Positions 43,670 through 52,174 of a DNA stretch of 64,000 nt are shown in pieces. The stretch is from Chitinophagaceae bacterium (GTDB lineage Bacteria; Bacteroidota; Bacteroidia; Chitinophagales; Chitinophagaceae). The notes beneath the pieces are model-generated. The model saw only the letters and a list, made by a program, of their open reading frames with translations. It did no database searches and was not told the origin of the DNA. The stretch spans positions 558,001 through 622,000 of the forward strand of contig JAFKGQ010000004.1 in the NCBI GenBank assembly GCA_017307755.1, read 5' to 3'. Positions within the stretch are counted from its first letter, which is position 1, and every line of letters starts with the position of its first letter. The position numbers and the translations under genes are program-made.

Positions 43670-45189
43670 TGCACCTCCTGTCGCGGTTGTGTTGTGAAAT
43701 AATAGACAGCTCCGTCGTTGAATCGCCAGGCCGTATCCAGGTGCTTGGTTTTCTGAATATCCTCGATGGTCAGCAGGTCCGTGTTGAGGGCATCGTTAAA
43801 CCAGACGACATAGAAATGATCCTCCTTCATCAGGTCCCTGACATCCCAGGGAAGGTCTTTATGGGGGATAAGGTCAGTTACCATGCCTGTGAAGAACCAG
43901 ATGCCTTCATAGGCATTCGAATAGATCGGCGCTGTCTTGTGTAGTCCGGAGGTCTTTTTTACAAAGCCCATTGTCGGCGACTGTGTCCAGGAATCTTCTG
44001 TATAGCCGGGTATGCCGGCATAATGGATTCCATTCCAGTTGAACTTATACATATCCCACTGGCCATATTCCATACATAAGGCTCCTGCCAGGGCCACACC
44101 TGCCAGCCACCGGCGCTGACGCTTGCCCACCCGCGTCATGACGGAAGGGACCCAGCTGCTGCTGCCCCAGAGCCAGGAAATGAACAGAGGGGACATGAGC
44201 CGGCTGTCTAACTGTTGGAACCGGGTAACACTGGCAATGATCAGTAAGAAAAAAGCATATACAATAAAATGCGCCGTGGCAATCTGATCGTAGGAATACT
44301 CATCATGTTGTCGTATGAGCCGGAAAAGCCAGATCCCCAGGCATACCAGCAGACAGATGACCCCCACCAGCGCGGGGTATTTGTAAGGGTCGTCGAAAAA
44401 AGGCAGCCAGTCGCAGAAAACGCTGCCAAAGTATTCCAGGTTCTTACCCAGGCTTGTCACGGCCTTCTCCCTGTAACCCGTCAATGTCCCCGTGACCAGG
44501 TGATTACGGAACACATTCAACGCCGCCAGCGAAACGCCGATCAACCCGAACAGGATGATATGTACTATTTTTTTGCCCCAGTTGATCCCTCTGTCGGTGA
44601 TCATCAGAAAACCACCTAATAAGATGAGGCTTACTCCGGCATAGCGCATGACACAGGCTACGGCAGCGATGACCCCCAACAGCGCCATGACCTCGATGCT
44701 ATGGGTTAGGTGATAACGGCGGGCCACCCGGATGAACAGGAGCGTCAGCAGAAGGAATAAGGTCTCTGACCATACCATGGAATATACTTCCAGCAGACAG
44801 GGGCTCAGCACGATGATACTCAACAGGACGATCTTATACACCCGGTTGGGATGCCCGAACCGTTCCATCATCCATCCCGACAAAAAGATCAGTATGCCGA
44901 ACAACAGCCCGTTGAGCACGACGGCGAATTGCATGGGTTCCAATCCCGTTACGAGCATAATGCCGCTGAGAAAGATGGGGTAGCCGGCGGGGAAATCCAT
45001 CATCGGCGTCCCGGTAAAATCGTTGATAGCCCCATGGTGACGGATATTGGCGGCCGTGCTCATATATATTACAGAGTCCGGTGATACCCCAATGCCGCTG
45101 TGGCCGGCCCAGGTCTGGATCAGCAGAAAACCAATGATGGCAGCGATAAAAGAATCAATATCCCGTAGGTAGAAATTGGGTCGGTTCAT
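43666..45189 (-). CDS. GT-C-type membrane glycosyltransferase-like protein
   Basis: 507 residues with about ten membrane helices in the first 400 and a soluble C-terminal part. The early loop GHSGIGVSPDSVIYMSTAANIRHHG, with an acidic residue after helix 1 and MMDFPAGYPIFLSGIMLVTG after it, matches the GT39/PMT-like plan (D-x and P-x-x-Y-x). The remaining helices and the FRxQ-like FQQLDSRLMSPLF resemble EpsG/ArnT-like polyprenyl-phosphate-dependent glycosyltransferases. I cannot name the substrate. It forms a unit with prsW (4-bp overlap) and probably the GNAT. The start at ATG 45189 is about 9 bp from a -7 element. Confidence 0.72.
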   Translation of the reverse strand: MNRPNFYLRDIDSFIAAIIGFLLIQTWAGHSGIGVSPDSVIYMSTAANIRHHGAINDFTGTPMMDFPAGYPIFLSGIMLVTGLEPMQFAVVLNGLLFGILIFLSGWMMERFGHPNRVYKIVLLSIIVLSPCLLEVYSMVWSETLFLLLTLLFIRVARRYHLTHSIEVMALLGVIAAVACVMRYAGVSLILLGGFLMITDRGINWGKKIVHIILFGLIGVSLAALNVFRNHLVTGTLTGYREKAVTSLGKNLEYFGSVFCDWLPFFDDPYKYPALVGVICLLVCLGIWLFRLIRQHDEYSYDQIATAHFIVYAFFLLIIASVTRFQQLDSRLMSPLFISWLWGSSSWVPSVMTRVGKRQRRWLAGVALAGALCMEYGQWDMYKFNWNGIHYAGIPGYTEDSWTQSPTMGFVKKTSGLHKTAPIYSNAYEGIWFFTGMVTDLIPHKDLPWDVRDLMKEDHFYVVWFNDALNTDLLTIEDIQKTKHLDTAWRFNDGAVYYFTTQPRQEVH

Positions 45190-45198
45190 AAGTCAGAC

Positions 45199-45206
45199 CA
45201 AAAGTA
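45199..45206 (-). promoter_or_regulatory. -7 element TACTTTTG for the GT-C/PrsW unit
   Basis: On the minus strand TACTTTTG fits TAnnTTTG and lies 9 bp before the ATG at 45189, so the leader would be only a few bases. No matching -33 box is at normal spacing (a TTTG at 45235-45238 is 28 bp away). Confidence 0.35.
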
Positions 45207-45258
45207 AGCGATTCACTATATTTATACGTAATTTCAAAACTATCTAAAGCAATACTAC

Positions 45259-48126
45259 ATGATCTTTCGCCGCCTGCCCGTTCTTTTCTTTGTCCTACTC
45301 CTGACGACAGGCTTATCCGCACAGCAATTTGGTGGAAATCCGCCCTCCCTTCACTGGCAACAGATCAATACGGACACCGCCCGTATCATCTTTCCCAAAG
45401 GATTGGAATCCCCTGCCCGGCAAGTGGCGGCCATCGTCCATACGCTAAGCCGTACCACCTTGCCTACCATCGGCGGACAGCAACGCAAGATCAATATTGT
45501 ATTCCAAAATCAGACCATAATTCCAAATGGTTATGTCGGTCTTGCTCCTTTTCGCAGTGAGTTTCAGCTAACCCCCGAGCAGAACAGCCTAGAACTGGGC
45601 AGTCTGCCCTGGCAAAAGACCCTGGCCATCCATGAATACCGCCACGTACAGCAGTATAATAACTACCGCATCGGGCTCTCCAAAGCCTTCTATTATCTCT
45701 TTGGCGAAGGCGGACAGGCGCTGGCCAACAGCCTTTCCATACCCAACTGGTTCTGGGAAGGCGATGCCGTTTACCAGGAAACCCTGGTAAGCGACCAGGG
45801 CAGGGGACGCCTTCCTTTCTTCTTTTCCAGTTACCGCAGCCTCTGGGCAGCGGATAAACGTTATTCCTGGATGAAACTGCGCAATGGCTCTTTCAGGGAT
45901 TATATCCCCGACCATTATCCGCTGGGCTATATGCTGGTGGCCTATGGACGGCAACATTATGGCGATGACTTCTGGAAAAATGTCACCCTGGATGCCGCCC
46001 GTTTTAAAGGGCTGTTCTTTCCCCTCCAGGCCGGCATCAAAAGATATGCCTCGGTATCTTTTACACAGTTCCGCCGGGATGCACTGGACCATTTCAAGGC
46101 TACTGAGCCTCACCAAACTGAAATGGCTACTGCCGACGAATTTGCACGGACACACCGGCACTTCCAGGGTAACCAGCAGTTCCCCCGTTTTATCGGGCAG
46201 GATAGCCTGCTCTATCTCAGCAGCAGCTATAGAAAGATCCCCGCTTTTATCATAAAGGATATGCAACAGGGGCATGAACACAAACTCCGGAGCCGGGCTA
46301 TTGCCATCGATGACTATTTCTCCTATGGCGGCGGAAAAATCGTATATGCCGCCTATGAGACGGACCCCCGCTGGTCATGGCGGGATTACAGCGTTATCCG
46401 GATGATGGACGCGATGACAGGGGAGGACCGCCGGCTCACGGTAAAGAGCCGGTATTTTGCACCCGATATCTCCCCCGATGGCGGGCATATCGTAGCCGTG
46501 CAGGTGTCCACGGACGGCGGGAGCACCCTCCATCTGCTGGATACGGCCACCGGGGCAGTGGAACAACGGCTTCCCAATAAGGATTCGCTCTTCTACACTT
46601 ACCCCAAATTTTATGGTAAGGATAAAATTATCACAGCCGTACGCAATGCCAGGGGCGAGATGTCACTCGCGCTGGTGCACGTGCCTGACGGAGCCATGGA
46701 CCTTTTGCTGCCTTTCAGCTATCAGGCGATAGCCTTCCCCTCTGTCCGGGGTGACACGGTATGGTTCACCGCCAGCCGGGAGAATGAGAACAGGATCTAT
46801 TGCTTTACGGGCGAAAAGCTCTTCCGGGTCCGCCTGCCACACGGCGAGCCTATTACGGGGGATTACGGATTCAACGCCACGGAGGGGGGGTATGCATGGA
46901 GTGCCTTTACAGCCGTAGGTTACAGGGCTGACGCAGCTCCGGGAAGCCAGCTGCAGCTGGAACCACTGGCCGTCGCCCGCTGGCAACTGCCCCTGGCCAT
47001 CCAGGGTATCGACAGTCTTGACAAAGGCCCTTCCCGTCTTCTGGACAGGATCGGGAAAGGGGATTATCCTGTGAAGAAATATCCTGGTTCCTTCCATATT
47101 TTCAACTTCCATAGTTGGCGACCGTATATCTCTGACCCTGACTACACTTTTTCGCTGGTAAGCGAGAATATCCTGAATACCCTCCAGTCCGAGCTGTTCT
47201 TTGATTACAACCGGAACGAGAAATATAAACAAGTAGGAGTAGACGCTACTTACGGAGCGCTCTTTCCCTGGCTGGATATCGGGGTAAACTATATATTCGA
47301 CCGCAATACGCTTACGCGCTCTGGAAAAGCCTATTTTAACGAAGCAAACGCCTACATCGGCTATAGTATCCCCCTGAACTGGACGCATGGACGCAGCTTC
47401 ACGGGTATTCAGTTCGGGACGGACCTTGTGTATTCCCGGCAATATTTCCAGGGACTTTTTAAGGATTCAGGGCTGGACAGACATTTTACTTATTTACGCA
47501 ACTACCTCAGTTTTACAAACCAGATACAAAAGGCAGCCGCTCAAATTTATCCCCGGCTGGCACAGACCGTCTATCTGCTGTATGATCAATCGGTGAGCTC
47601 AACCCCCAGTCATCAATTCCTGGCTTCAGGGTATTTCTATCTGCCAGGGGTCGACCTTACCCATAGTTTGCAGTTGGGCGCAGCCTGGCAGGGGAGGGAT
47701 AAGGCAGGAGCAGGCAGCTACTCCAACGGTTTTCCCTGGGCCAGGGGCTACGCTGCCTATAACCTTTACCAGATGTGGCGGCTGACGGCCAACTATCATT
47801 TTCCTCTTTTGTACCCTGACGCGGGGTTTGCCAATATGATCTACCTGATGCGCATACGCGCCAACTGTTTCTATGATTATATGAAAGGGGCATTCTTTAA
47901 CAGGGCCGGGGATGTGCTCTGGTTCCCCTTTCGCAGCTATGGAGTGGAGATGTTCTTTGATACAAAATGGTGGAATCAATTACCCATCAGCTTTGGGGTC
48001 CGGTACAGCCGGCTGGTGGACCTGGATATAGAGGGAAGAGGTCCTAATCAATGGGAGCTGATCCTGCCGCTGAATATACTCTCACAGGGATATAGCGCGA
48101 AAGGGGGAGCAAAGGTTTATGAGTAA
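45259..48126 (+). CDS. Gluzincin-like metalloprotease fused to propeller and outer-membrane barrel
   Basis: 955 residues; signal peptide 1-22 (LSAQ). Residues about 30-290 look like a peptidase MA-type domain: HEYRH at 125-129 is the HExxH zinc motif, and Glu167 in NWFWEGDAVYQE, 38 residues after the motif, fits the third ligand of a gluzincin. Residues about 295-590 carry TolB/WD40-type repeats (RYFAPDISPDGGHIVAVQVSTDG, DSLFYTYPKFYGKDKIITAV). The rest is beta-barrel-like: alternating aromatic strands, ELFFDYNRNEKYKQVGVDATY and a C-terminus ending in Tyr-Glu after an aromatic strand. The whole would be an outer-membrane anchored surface protease. I do not know a characterised homologue. It stands alone, divergent from the GT-C gene and closed by a terminator. 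Confidence 0.75.
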   Translation: MIFRRLPVLFFVLLLTTGLSAQQFGGNPPSLHWQQINTDTARIIFPKGLESPARQVAAIVHTLSRTTLPTIGGQQRKINIVFQNQTIIPNGYVGLAPFRSEFQLTPEQNSLELGSLPWQKTLAIHEYRHVQQYNNYRIGLSKAFYYLFGEGGQALANSLSIPNWFWEGDAVYQETLVSDQGRGRLPFFFSSYRSLWAADKRYSWMKLRNGSFRDYIPDHYPLGYMLVAYGRQHYGDDFWKNVTLDAARFKGLFFPLQAGIKRYASVSFTQFRRDALDHFKATEPHQTEMATADEFARTHRHFQGNQQFPRFIGQDSLLYLSSSYRKIPAFIIKDMQQGHEHKLRSRAIAIDDYFSYGGGKIVYAAYETDPRWSWRDYSVIRMMDAMTGEDRRLTVKSRYFAPDISPDGGHIVAVQVSTDGGSTLHLLDTATGAVEQRLPNKDSLFYTYPKFYGKDKIITAVRNARGEMSLALVHVPDGAMDLLLPFSYQAIAFPSVRGDTVWFTASRENENRIYCFTGEKLFRVRLPHGEPITGDYGFNATEGGYAWSAFTAVGYRADAAPGSQLQLEPLAVARWQLPLAIQGIDSLDKGPSRLLDRIGKGDYPVKKYPGSFHIFNFHSWRPYISDPDYTFSLVSENILNTLQSELFFDYNRNEKYKQVGVDATYGALFPWLDIGVNYIFDRNTLTRSGKAYFNEANAYIGYSIPLNWTHGRSFTGIQFGTDLVYSRQYFQGLFKDSGLDRHFTYLRNYLSFTNQIQKAAAQIYPRLAQTVYLLYDQSVSSTPSHQFLASGYFYLPGVDLTHSLQLGAAWQGRDKAGAGSYSNGFPWARGYAAYNLYQMWRLTANYHFPLLYPDAGFANMIYLMRIRANCFYDYMKGAFFNRAGDVLWFPFRSYGVEMFFDTKWWNQLPISFGVRYSRLVDLDIEGRGPNQWELILPLNILSQGYSAKGGAKVYE

Positions 48127-48138
48127 GATATTATTAAA

Positions 48139-48170
48139 GGGGGCTGCACCCATCTTTGGATACAGCCCCC
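48139..48170. terminator. Bidirectional terminator-like hairpin
   Basis: GGGGGCTG (48139-48146) pairs with CAGCCCCC (48163-48170) around a 16-nt loop. It stands between convergent stops at 48126 and 48217. On the minus strand the stem is followed by TTTAATAAT. It probably serves both genes. Confidence 0.65.
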
Positions 48171-48216
48171 CAGAGCGTTATGCGCCGTGAAGGTTGAGAT
48201 TGTTGCGGGCAGGTGA

Positions 48217-49128
48217 TCAGTAATAAGAGAATTTCAGATTGCTGATATCGCCTATCTTCGAATCTGTCAACTTCAGGGTGGCTGCTCTGTTTTTACTATC
48301 CGTCGTCCAGGTATAAGTTTGTGCATCCGTTGCCCCAGGCAGCTTGTCTGCTCCAATGATCTGCGATTTTTCGGTTGCCGTACTTATCCCATTCACGGAT
48401 ACATAATCTGTTGCTCCGCCGTTGATGCCAATATGACTCAACAATGGCCCGTAGGTGCTGGCAATCGCCTGATGATAATTGGGGTTTACGATCGATGAAT
48501 AGGTGGACGTAGTAGAGTTGACAACCGTGTCCGGCCTTCCCGTATTGCCAACTAAATACGTATATTGGGCGGTGATATTTCCATTGGTAAGGAAAAGTGT
48601 ATCAAGTATTTGTCCGTCTGAACCACTATTTAACCTTGCTGCAATATTCCCGTTGGGATAAGTCCAGGTTGTCGCATATCCTGAATTATCCAGGGCTGTA
48701 TCCTTTATTATCCGGTTTTGCCCATCATACTGTAATTGATGGAGATGACTCTTTTGATCAAAACTATTGACGACGGTGTATGAAGCGGGGGCCGTACTGT
48801 TGCCGGCATAAGAGAACGTCACGGTTGAAGTGCTGGGGTTACTACCATCGATCTTGATTGACCCGATGTTGATAATACCTGAGCCGGATCCATAATAAAC
48901 GACGATCTTTGTCAGACGGTTTGAATTGTCATAGCTGAAAGAATCGAGTAAGTCTGAAGACTGTCCATCCCTTATCGAGGATAAATAATTACCGTTCGAC
49001 GGAGGATTGGAAGGCCCGGTTCCGCCACCCGGATGTGTTGGTGGTGTTGTACTCTTTGTACAGGAAGCAACAAAAATCATTGTGCTGATGCCAAGGCATA
49101 TTGCAATGCCGGTAGGAAATGGTTTCAT
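48217..49128 (-). CDS. Lipoprotein with YD/DUF4595-like beta repeats
   Basis: 303 residues with lipobox FVASC (Cys23) and a Pro/Gly/Ser linker (TTPPTHPGGGTGPSNPPSNG). The mature region consists of beta-strand pairs of the kind LLDSFSYDNSNRLTKIVVYYG, HLHQLQYDGQNRIIKDT, AQTYTWTTDSKNRAATLKL, i.e. Y/W-x-x-D/N-x-x-N-R-x, as in DUF4595/YD-type proteins of Bacteroidota. It is predicted to be anchored in the outer membrane; function unknown. It is 73 bp downstream of the STN-barrel gene and on the same strand, so it may be a fourth gene of that sigma-controlled unit. Confidence 0.75.
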   Translation of the reverse strand: MKPFPTGIAICLGISTMIFVASCTKSTTPPTHPGGGTGPSNPPSNGNYLSSIRDGQSSDLLDSFSYDNSNRLTKIVVYYGSGSGIINIGSIKIDGSNPSTSTVTFSYAGNSTAPASYTVVNSFDQKSHLHQLQYDGQNRIIKDTALDNSGYATTWTYPNGNIAARLNSGSDGQILDTLFLTNGNITAQYTYLVGNTGRPDTVVNSTTSTYSSIVNPNYHQAIASTYGPLLSHIGINGGATDYVSVNGISTATEKSQIIGADKLPGATDAQTYTWTTDSKNRAATLKLTDSKIGDISNLKFSYY

Positions 49129-49201
49129 GAACTAAAATTGTGTTGGTTTTAAAAATTAGAAACTTCATTTCCTCTAATACACGGAGACGCAAAAAAAACC
49201 C

Positions 49202-50497
49202 CTACCGGCTCTTTTCAAAATTTATCCTGTAAAAAACCCCTGCCTGCAGCCCGATCCAGAGTTTGGTATTTTGGGGGGAATACTGAGAGTAAGTGTCCTG
49301 GACGGTATAAAGAGGTTTTATATATTGATAAGGGTTATTTGCATCTGTCGCACCTGCCAAAGGAGGGGTTGAAACACCATAGGCATAATAATGCGTATCT
49401 AATTTATCGAATACGGGACCAAATTGAAGCAGGATCCTCCGGCCAATGGCTGTTTCAAATGATAAACCAAGTTTCTGCAGAGATGTTTTGACTGTTAGTG
49501 GTAAGCCTGTTGCAGGTGATTCCTTCCATAGATAATCTTTTGAATAGGTGCCTGTAGTGGCAATAAGCCCCATCCTCCATTTGTCTGCCAGTTGCAAAGA
49601 TCCTCCTACTCCATAACGAAAGCCGGCAACGCTGAAATTCGTACTCAATTGAACAATCCCATAGATAAAACGCCATCCGACCCGTATGGAAGGATTGATA
49701 TACATGTTCTCATCGGCAATCAGACCTGCATCGAAAAAAAAACGCGTGGAACCACTTGTTCTTTGTTTATCTGTACGGATTTGAAAGGAGATAAGAGGAG
49801 GGGGAATGGGAAAGGAACAGGGAAGGGGAGAGAAAGTGGGAGCGCCCATTGTCTGATAGATCTTATCGTTATCAAACCCCTCGTCGGACAGGTATTTTTC
49901 TGCGTGTGGGGTGGTGGCGAAATGCGGAAGAGTAGAGGAGGCATCTGTGGGAGAGGATGGTAGACCGGTAGGCGACAGTGGTGAAGAGGCTGAGCGTACG
50001 GGAGATCTATGAGATGTTGCAGATGCCGAGGATTCAGGAGCTGTATGGGATGTTGGAGATATTGAAGAAAGGGGAGATTTTGGGGATGGTAAGGACGAAG
50101 AGGCTATTTTCTCTTTATTGACAGCAATGGTGGAGTTTGCGGGTGGCTTATCGATAAATATGACGTGGTCTCCCAAATATGTAAAATATACCCCGGTACT
50201 ACTTTTTATTTCTGAAAGGATCTTATCGATCGACTGTATTCCTTTCCGGAGATGAATAATTTTGGAAGGTTTGAATTTTTGTGTATTGAGGGAAAATTTT
50301 ACCCCTGTCTGTTTGTTGATCAGGTGAAGCAGATAACCCAATCGCAGGTCTTCAGCAGGCAAATTCACATTTTGATGAAGCACAGGAATAGCTTCCTGGC
50401 CGCTGACGGATATGGCTGCAATCAGGAAAAAGACAAAAAGCAAGTAAAATCTTGAATCGTTGAGATACTTATTATGAGCTGCTGATATAGACCACAT
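49202..50497 (-). CDS. STN-domain protein with Ser/Pro linker and small beta-barrel
   Basis: 431 residues. Signal peptide ending near ISVSGQ (34). Residues about 45-120 are an STN (secretin/TonB N-terminal) domain: LPAEDLRLGYLLHLINKQTGVKFSLN ... IDKILSEIKSSTGVYFTYLGDHVIFI. Residues about 125-200 are a Ser/Pro/Thr linker with repeats such as SASSPLSPT. Residues about 240-431 look like an eight-or-so strand barrel (GSTRFFFDAGLIADENMYIN, WIGLQAGVFYRINF). No TonB plug is present. It overlaps fecR by 26 bp and follows a sigma gene, the place usually taken by a TonB receptor. It may therefore be a receptor-like sensor that signals to FecR without import. This is inference. Confidence 0.78.
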   Translation of the reverse strand: MWSISAAHNKYLNDSRFYLLFVFFLIAAISVSGQEAIPVLHQNVNLPAEDLRLGYLLHLINKQTGVKFSLNTQKFKPSKIIHLRKGIQSIDKILSEIKSSTGVYFTYLGDHVIFIDKPPANSTIAVNKEKIASSSLPSPKSPLSSISPTSHTAPESSASATSHRSPVRSASSPLSPTGLPSSPTDASSTLPHFATTPHAEKYLSDEGFDNDKIYQTMGAPTFSPLPCSFPIPPPLISFQIRTDKQRTSGSTRFFFDAGLIADENMYINPSIRVGWRFIYGIVQLSTNFSVAGFRYGVGGSLQLADKWRMGLIATTGTYSKDYLWKESPATGLPLTVKTSLQKLGLSFETAIGRRILLQFGPVFDKLDTHYYAYGVSTPPLAGATDANNPYQYIKPLYTVQDTYSQYSPQNTKLWIGLQAGVFYRINFEKSR

Positions 50498-51437
50498 TAT
50501 TCTTTATCTTATAGTTCACGTGCAAAGTGATGGAAATGACTTCAAAGATATATTCAATAGAATTATTATCGAAAGAACTGCTCATTGTCAGATTCTTAAG
50601 TTTTTCATTAAGAAATACGACCCTGATACCGTATGCTTTTTCAACTTGTGCAACGATTTCTTTCAATGTGGAATTTTCAAAACTCAATATTTTAGTTGCA
50701 TATGCCTGATCATTGATATTGAAGGAATTAAATAATATAAATTTATTCTCCTTTATATCGTAGATGCCTTGCTGACCGGCTTTAACTATTAGAGAATCCG
50801 ATAAAGAATCCGAATGAACCCACATCATTACGGAGCCTGTTTTTACGGAAATTTCAATTTTGGATGGGCCTTGCTGCACATTAAATGAGGTCCCAAGGAC
50901 GGTGACCCGTAAATTTCCGATATGCAGCAGGAATGGTTTGGCCTTATTGGGTGTCACATTGAACCAGGCTTCCCCGGCCAAATGAACTTCTCTATTGCCA
51001 GTGCTAAAATCACTGGCATATTGTAATACAGAATTTGTGCTTTGGACGACGATAGAATTATCCGGGAGCGTGTCGCGTAAAATATCCTTATGTGCCCATT
51101 TGGTGACAGAGGAGACAGCATCGGAAATGATATGGCCGGGGGGGCTTTTTTGATCGGGACGGACAAGCAGCCAAAGGGCGCCGGCCAGGAGCAGGAGGGA
51201 GGCCGCGATCCCCACACGGTATAGGTATATAGTGCGCTTCAACGGCTTAATAGCATGGCCGGCCTGGAATGGCGCATTACCTTGCCAGGCAGTGGAAGCC
51301 TGCTCAAAGAGCAAGCGATTATTTTCTGAAGACATGATCCAGTCATCTACTTCAATTGCTTCCTCCGGAGTGGCTTCTCCGGACAAGTATTTGGCTAGTA
51401 ATGTATAATCAAAATTATTGAATTTAGAGTTGTCCAT
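50472..51437 (-). CDS. FecR-family anti-sigma factor
   Basis: 321 residues. N-terminal anti-sigma helix region (YTLLAKYLSGEATPEEAIEVDDWI), one membrane helix at about 74-91 (YRVGIAASLLLLAGALWLL), a periplasmic FecR domain (LPDNSIVVQSTNSVLQYAS ... LAGEAWFNVTPNKAKPFLLHIG ... LGTSFNVQ) and a C-terminal DUF4974 segment (LKEIVAQVEKAYGIRVVFL ... SITLHVNYKIKNN). It should hold the sigma factor encoded 17 bp upstream. The 26-bp overlap with the STN-barrel gene suggests that the signal comes from that protein's STN domain. Confidence 0.94.
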   Translation of the reverse strand: MDNSKFNNFDYTLLAKYLSGEATPEEAIEVDDWIMSSENNRLLFEQASTAWQGNAPFQAGHAIKPLKRTIYLYRVGIAASLLLLAGALWLLVRPDQKSPPGHIISDAVSSVTKWAHKDILRDTLPDNSIVVQSTNSVLQYASDFSTGNREVHLAGEAWFNVTPNKAKPFLLHIGNLRVTVLGTSFNVQQGPSKIEISVKTGSVMMWVHSDSLSDSLIVKAGQQGIYDIKENKFILFNSFNINDQAYATKILSFENSTLKEIVAQVEKAYGIRVVFLNEKLKNLTMSSSFDNNSIEYIFEVISITLHVNYKIKNNVVYISSS

Positions 51438-51454
51438 TTACCAGTTTAGTATAA

Positions 51455-51994
51455 TCATTTAACAGGGTTTGATCCAAAAAATCTGGTTCGCAGGATCTTC
51501 AAAGCTTTGCCCATCTGAATCTCAACTGTCTTTATCGATATTCCTAATTCGGCGGCAATCTCCGCATATTTTTTCTCATCCAGACGGCTCATGATAAAAA
51601 TCTGTCTGCACCTGGGGGGCAGCAGGTTTTCCAGAGAAGTCATCACCTGCAGGTGTTTCTCCTTCCGTGACATGTTATCTTCCATTTCATAGATCGATTC
51701 CTTGATAGTAGCCAGATGCCGATCCTTCACTTTTTGATGCCTTTTTATATTGAGACAATAATTGTGTACGGATGTATATAGATAAGTTTTAATGGATTGA
51801 TTGTCGTCCAGGTCTTTACCTTTCTCCCATAATTTCAGGAAAATGGCCTGAACAGCGTCTTTTGCTTCATCTTCATCGCGCAATATGGTATAAGCATAGC
51901 GACACAACCTTCCAAAATATTCTTGAAAGTATTGCCCGACTTTGACGGTCAATTCGTTGTGAACGCTTTTTCTTCTTTCTTCTTGTAAGTCCAA
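51455..51994 (-). CDS. ECF-type RNA polymerase sigma factor
   Basis: 179 residues from TTG 51994. Region 2: YFQEYFGRLCRYAYTILRDEDEAKDAVQAIFLKLWEK, with a YSRS-like helix following. Region 4: LPPRCRQIFIMSRLDEKKYAEIAAELGISIKTVEIQMGKALK, the standard helix-turn-helix of Bacteroidota sigma-70-like ECF factors. It is the first gene of the sigma-FecR-STN set and probably directs its own operon. The 180 bp upstream (to 52174) is AT-rich with no clear consensus, as expected if it uses a self-recognised promoter. Confidence 0.95.
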   Translation of the reverse strand: MDLQEERRKSVHNELTVKVGQYFQEYFGRLCRYAYTILRDEDEAKDAVQAIFLKLWEKGKDLDDNQSIKTYLYTSVHNYCLNIKRHQKVKDRHLATIKESIYEMEDNMSRKEKHLQVMTSLENLLPPRCRQIFIMSRLDEKKYAEIAAELGISIKTVEIQMGKALKILRTRFFGSNPVK

Positions 51995-52174
51995 CTTGAA
52001 TTAGTGACACCTTATTTTCTCCTGGAAAATGATAATACACCTAAGACGGCTTAAAACCCTTATTATATAAAAAGTATTTCTGTTTGTTGGGTGAGTCTGG
52101 ATGTAAACCTTCCAACTTTAAGGTAGTCTGTAGACAACCACAATAACTATTCCAGTTAGCTTTGTTATGAAAAA

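Noticed and set aside
52157..52164. TAGCTTTG box on the plus strand near the 3' end of the serine hydrolase gene
   Set aside because: It would drive only antisense transcription into that gene, with no -33 box and no credible downstream plus-strand gene.
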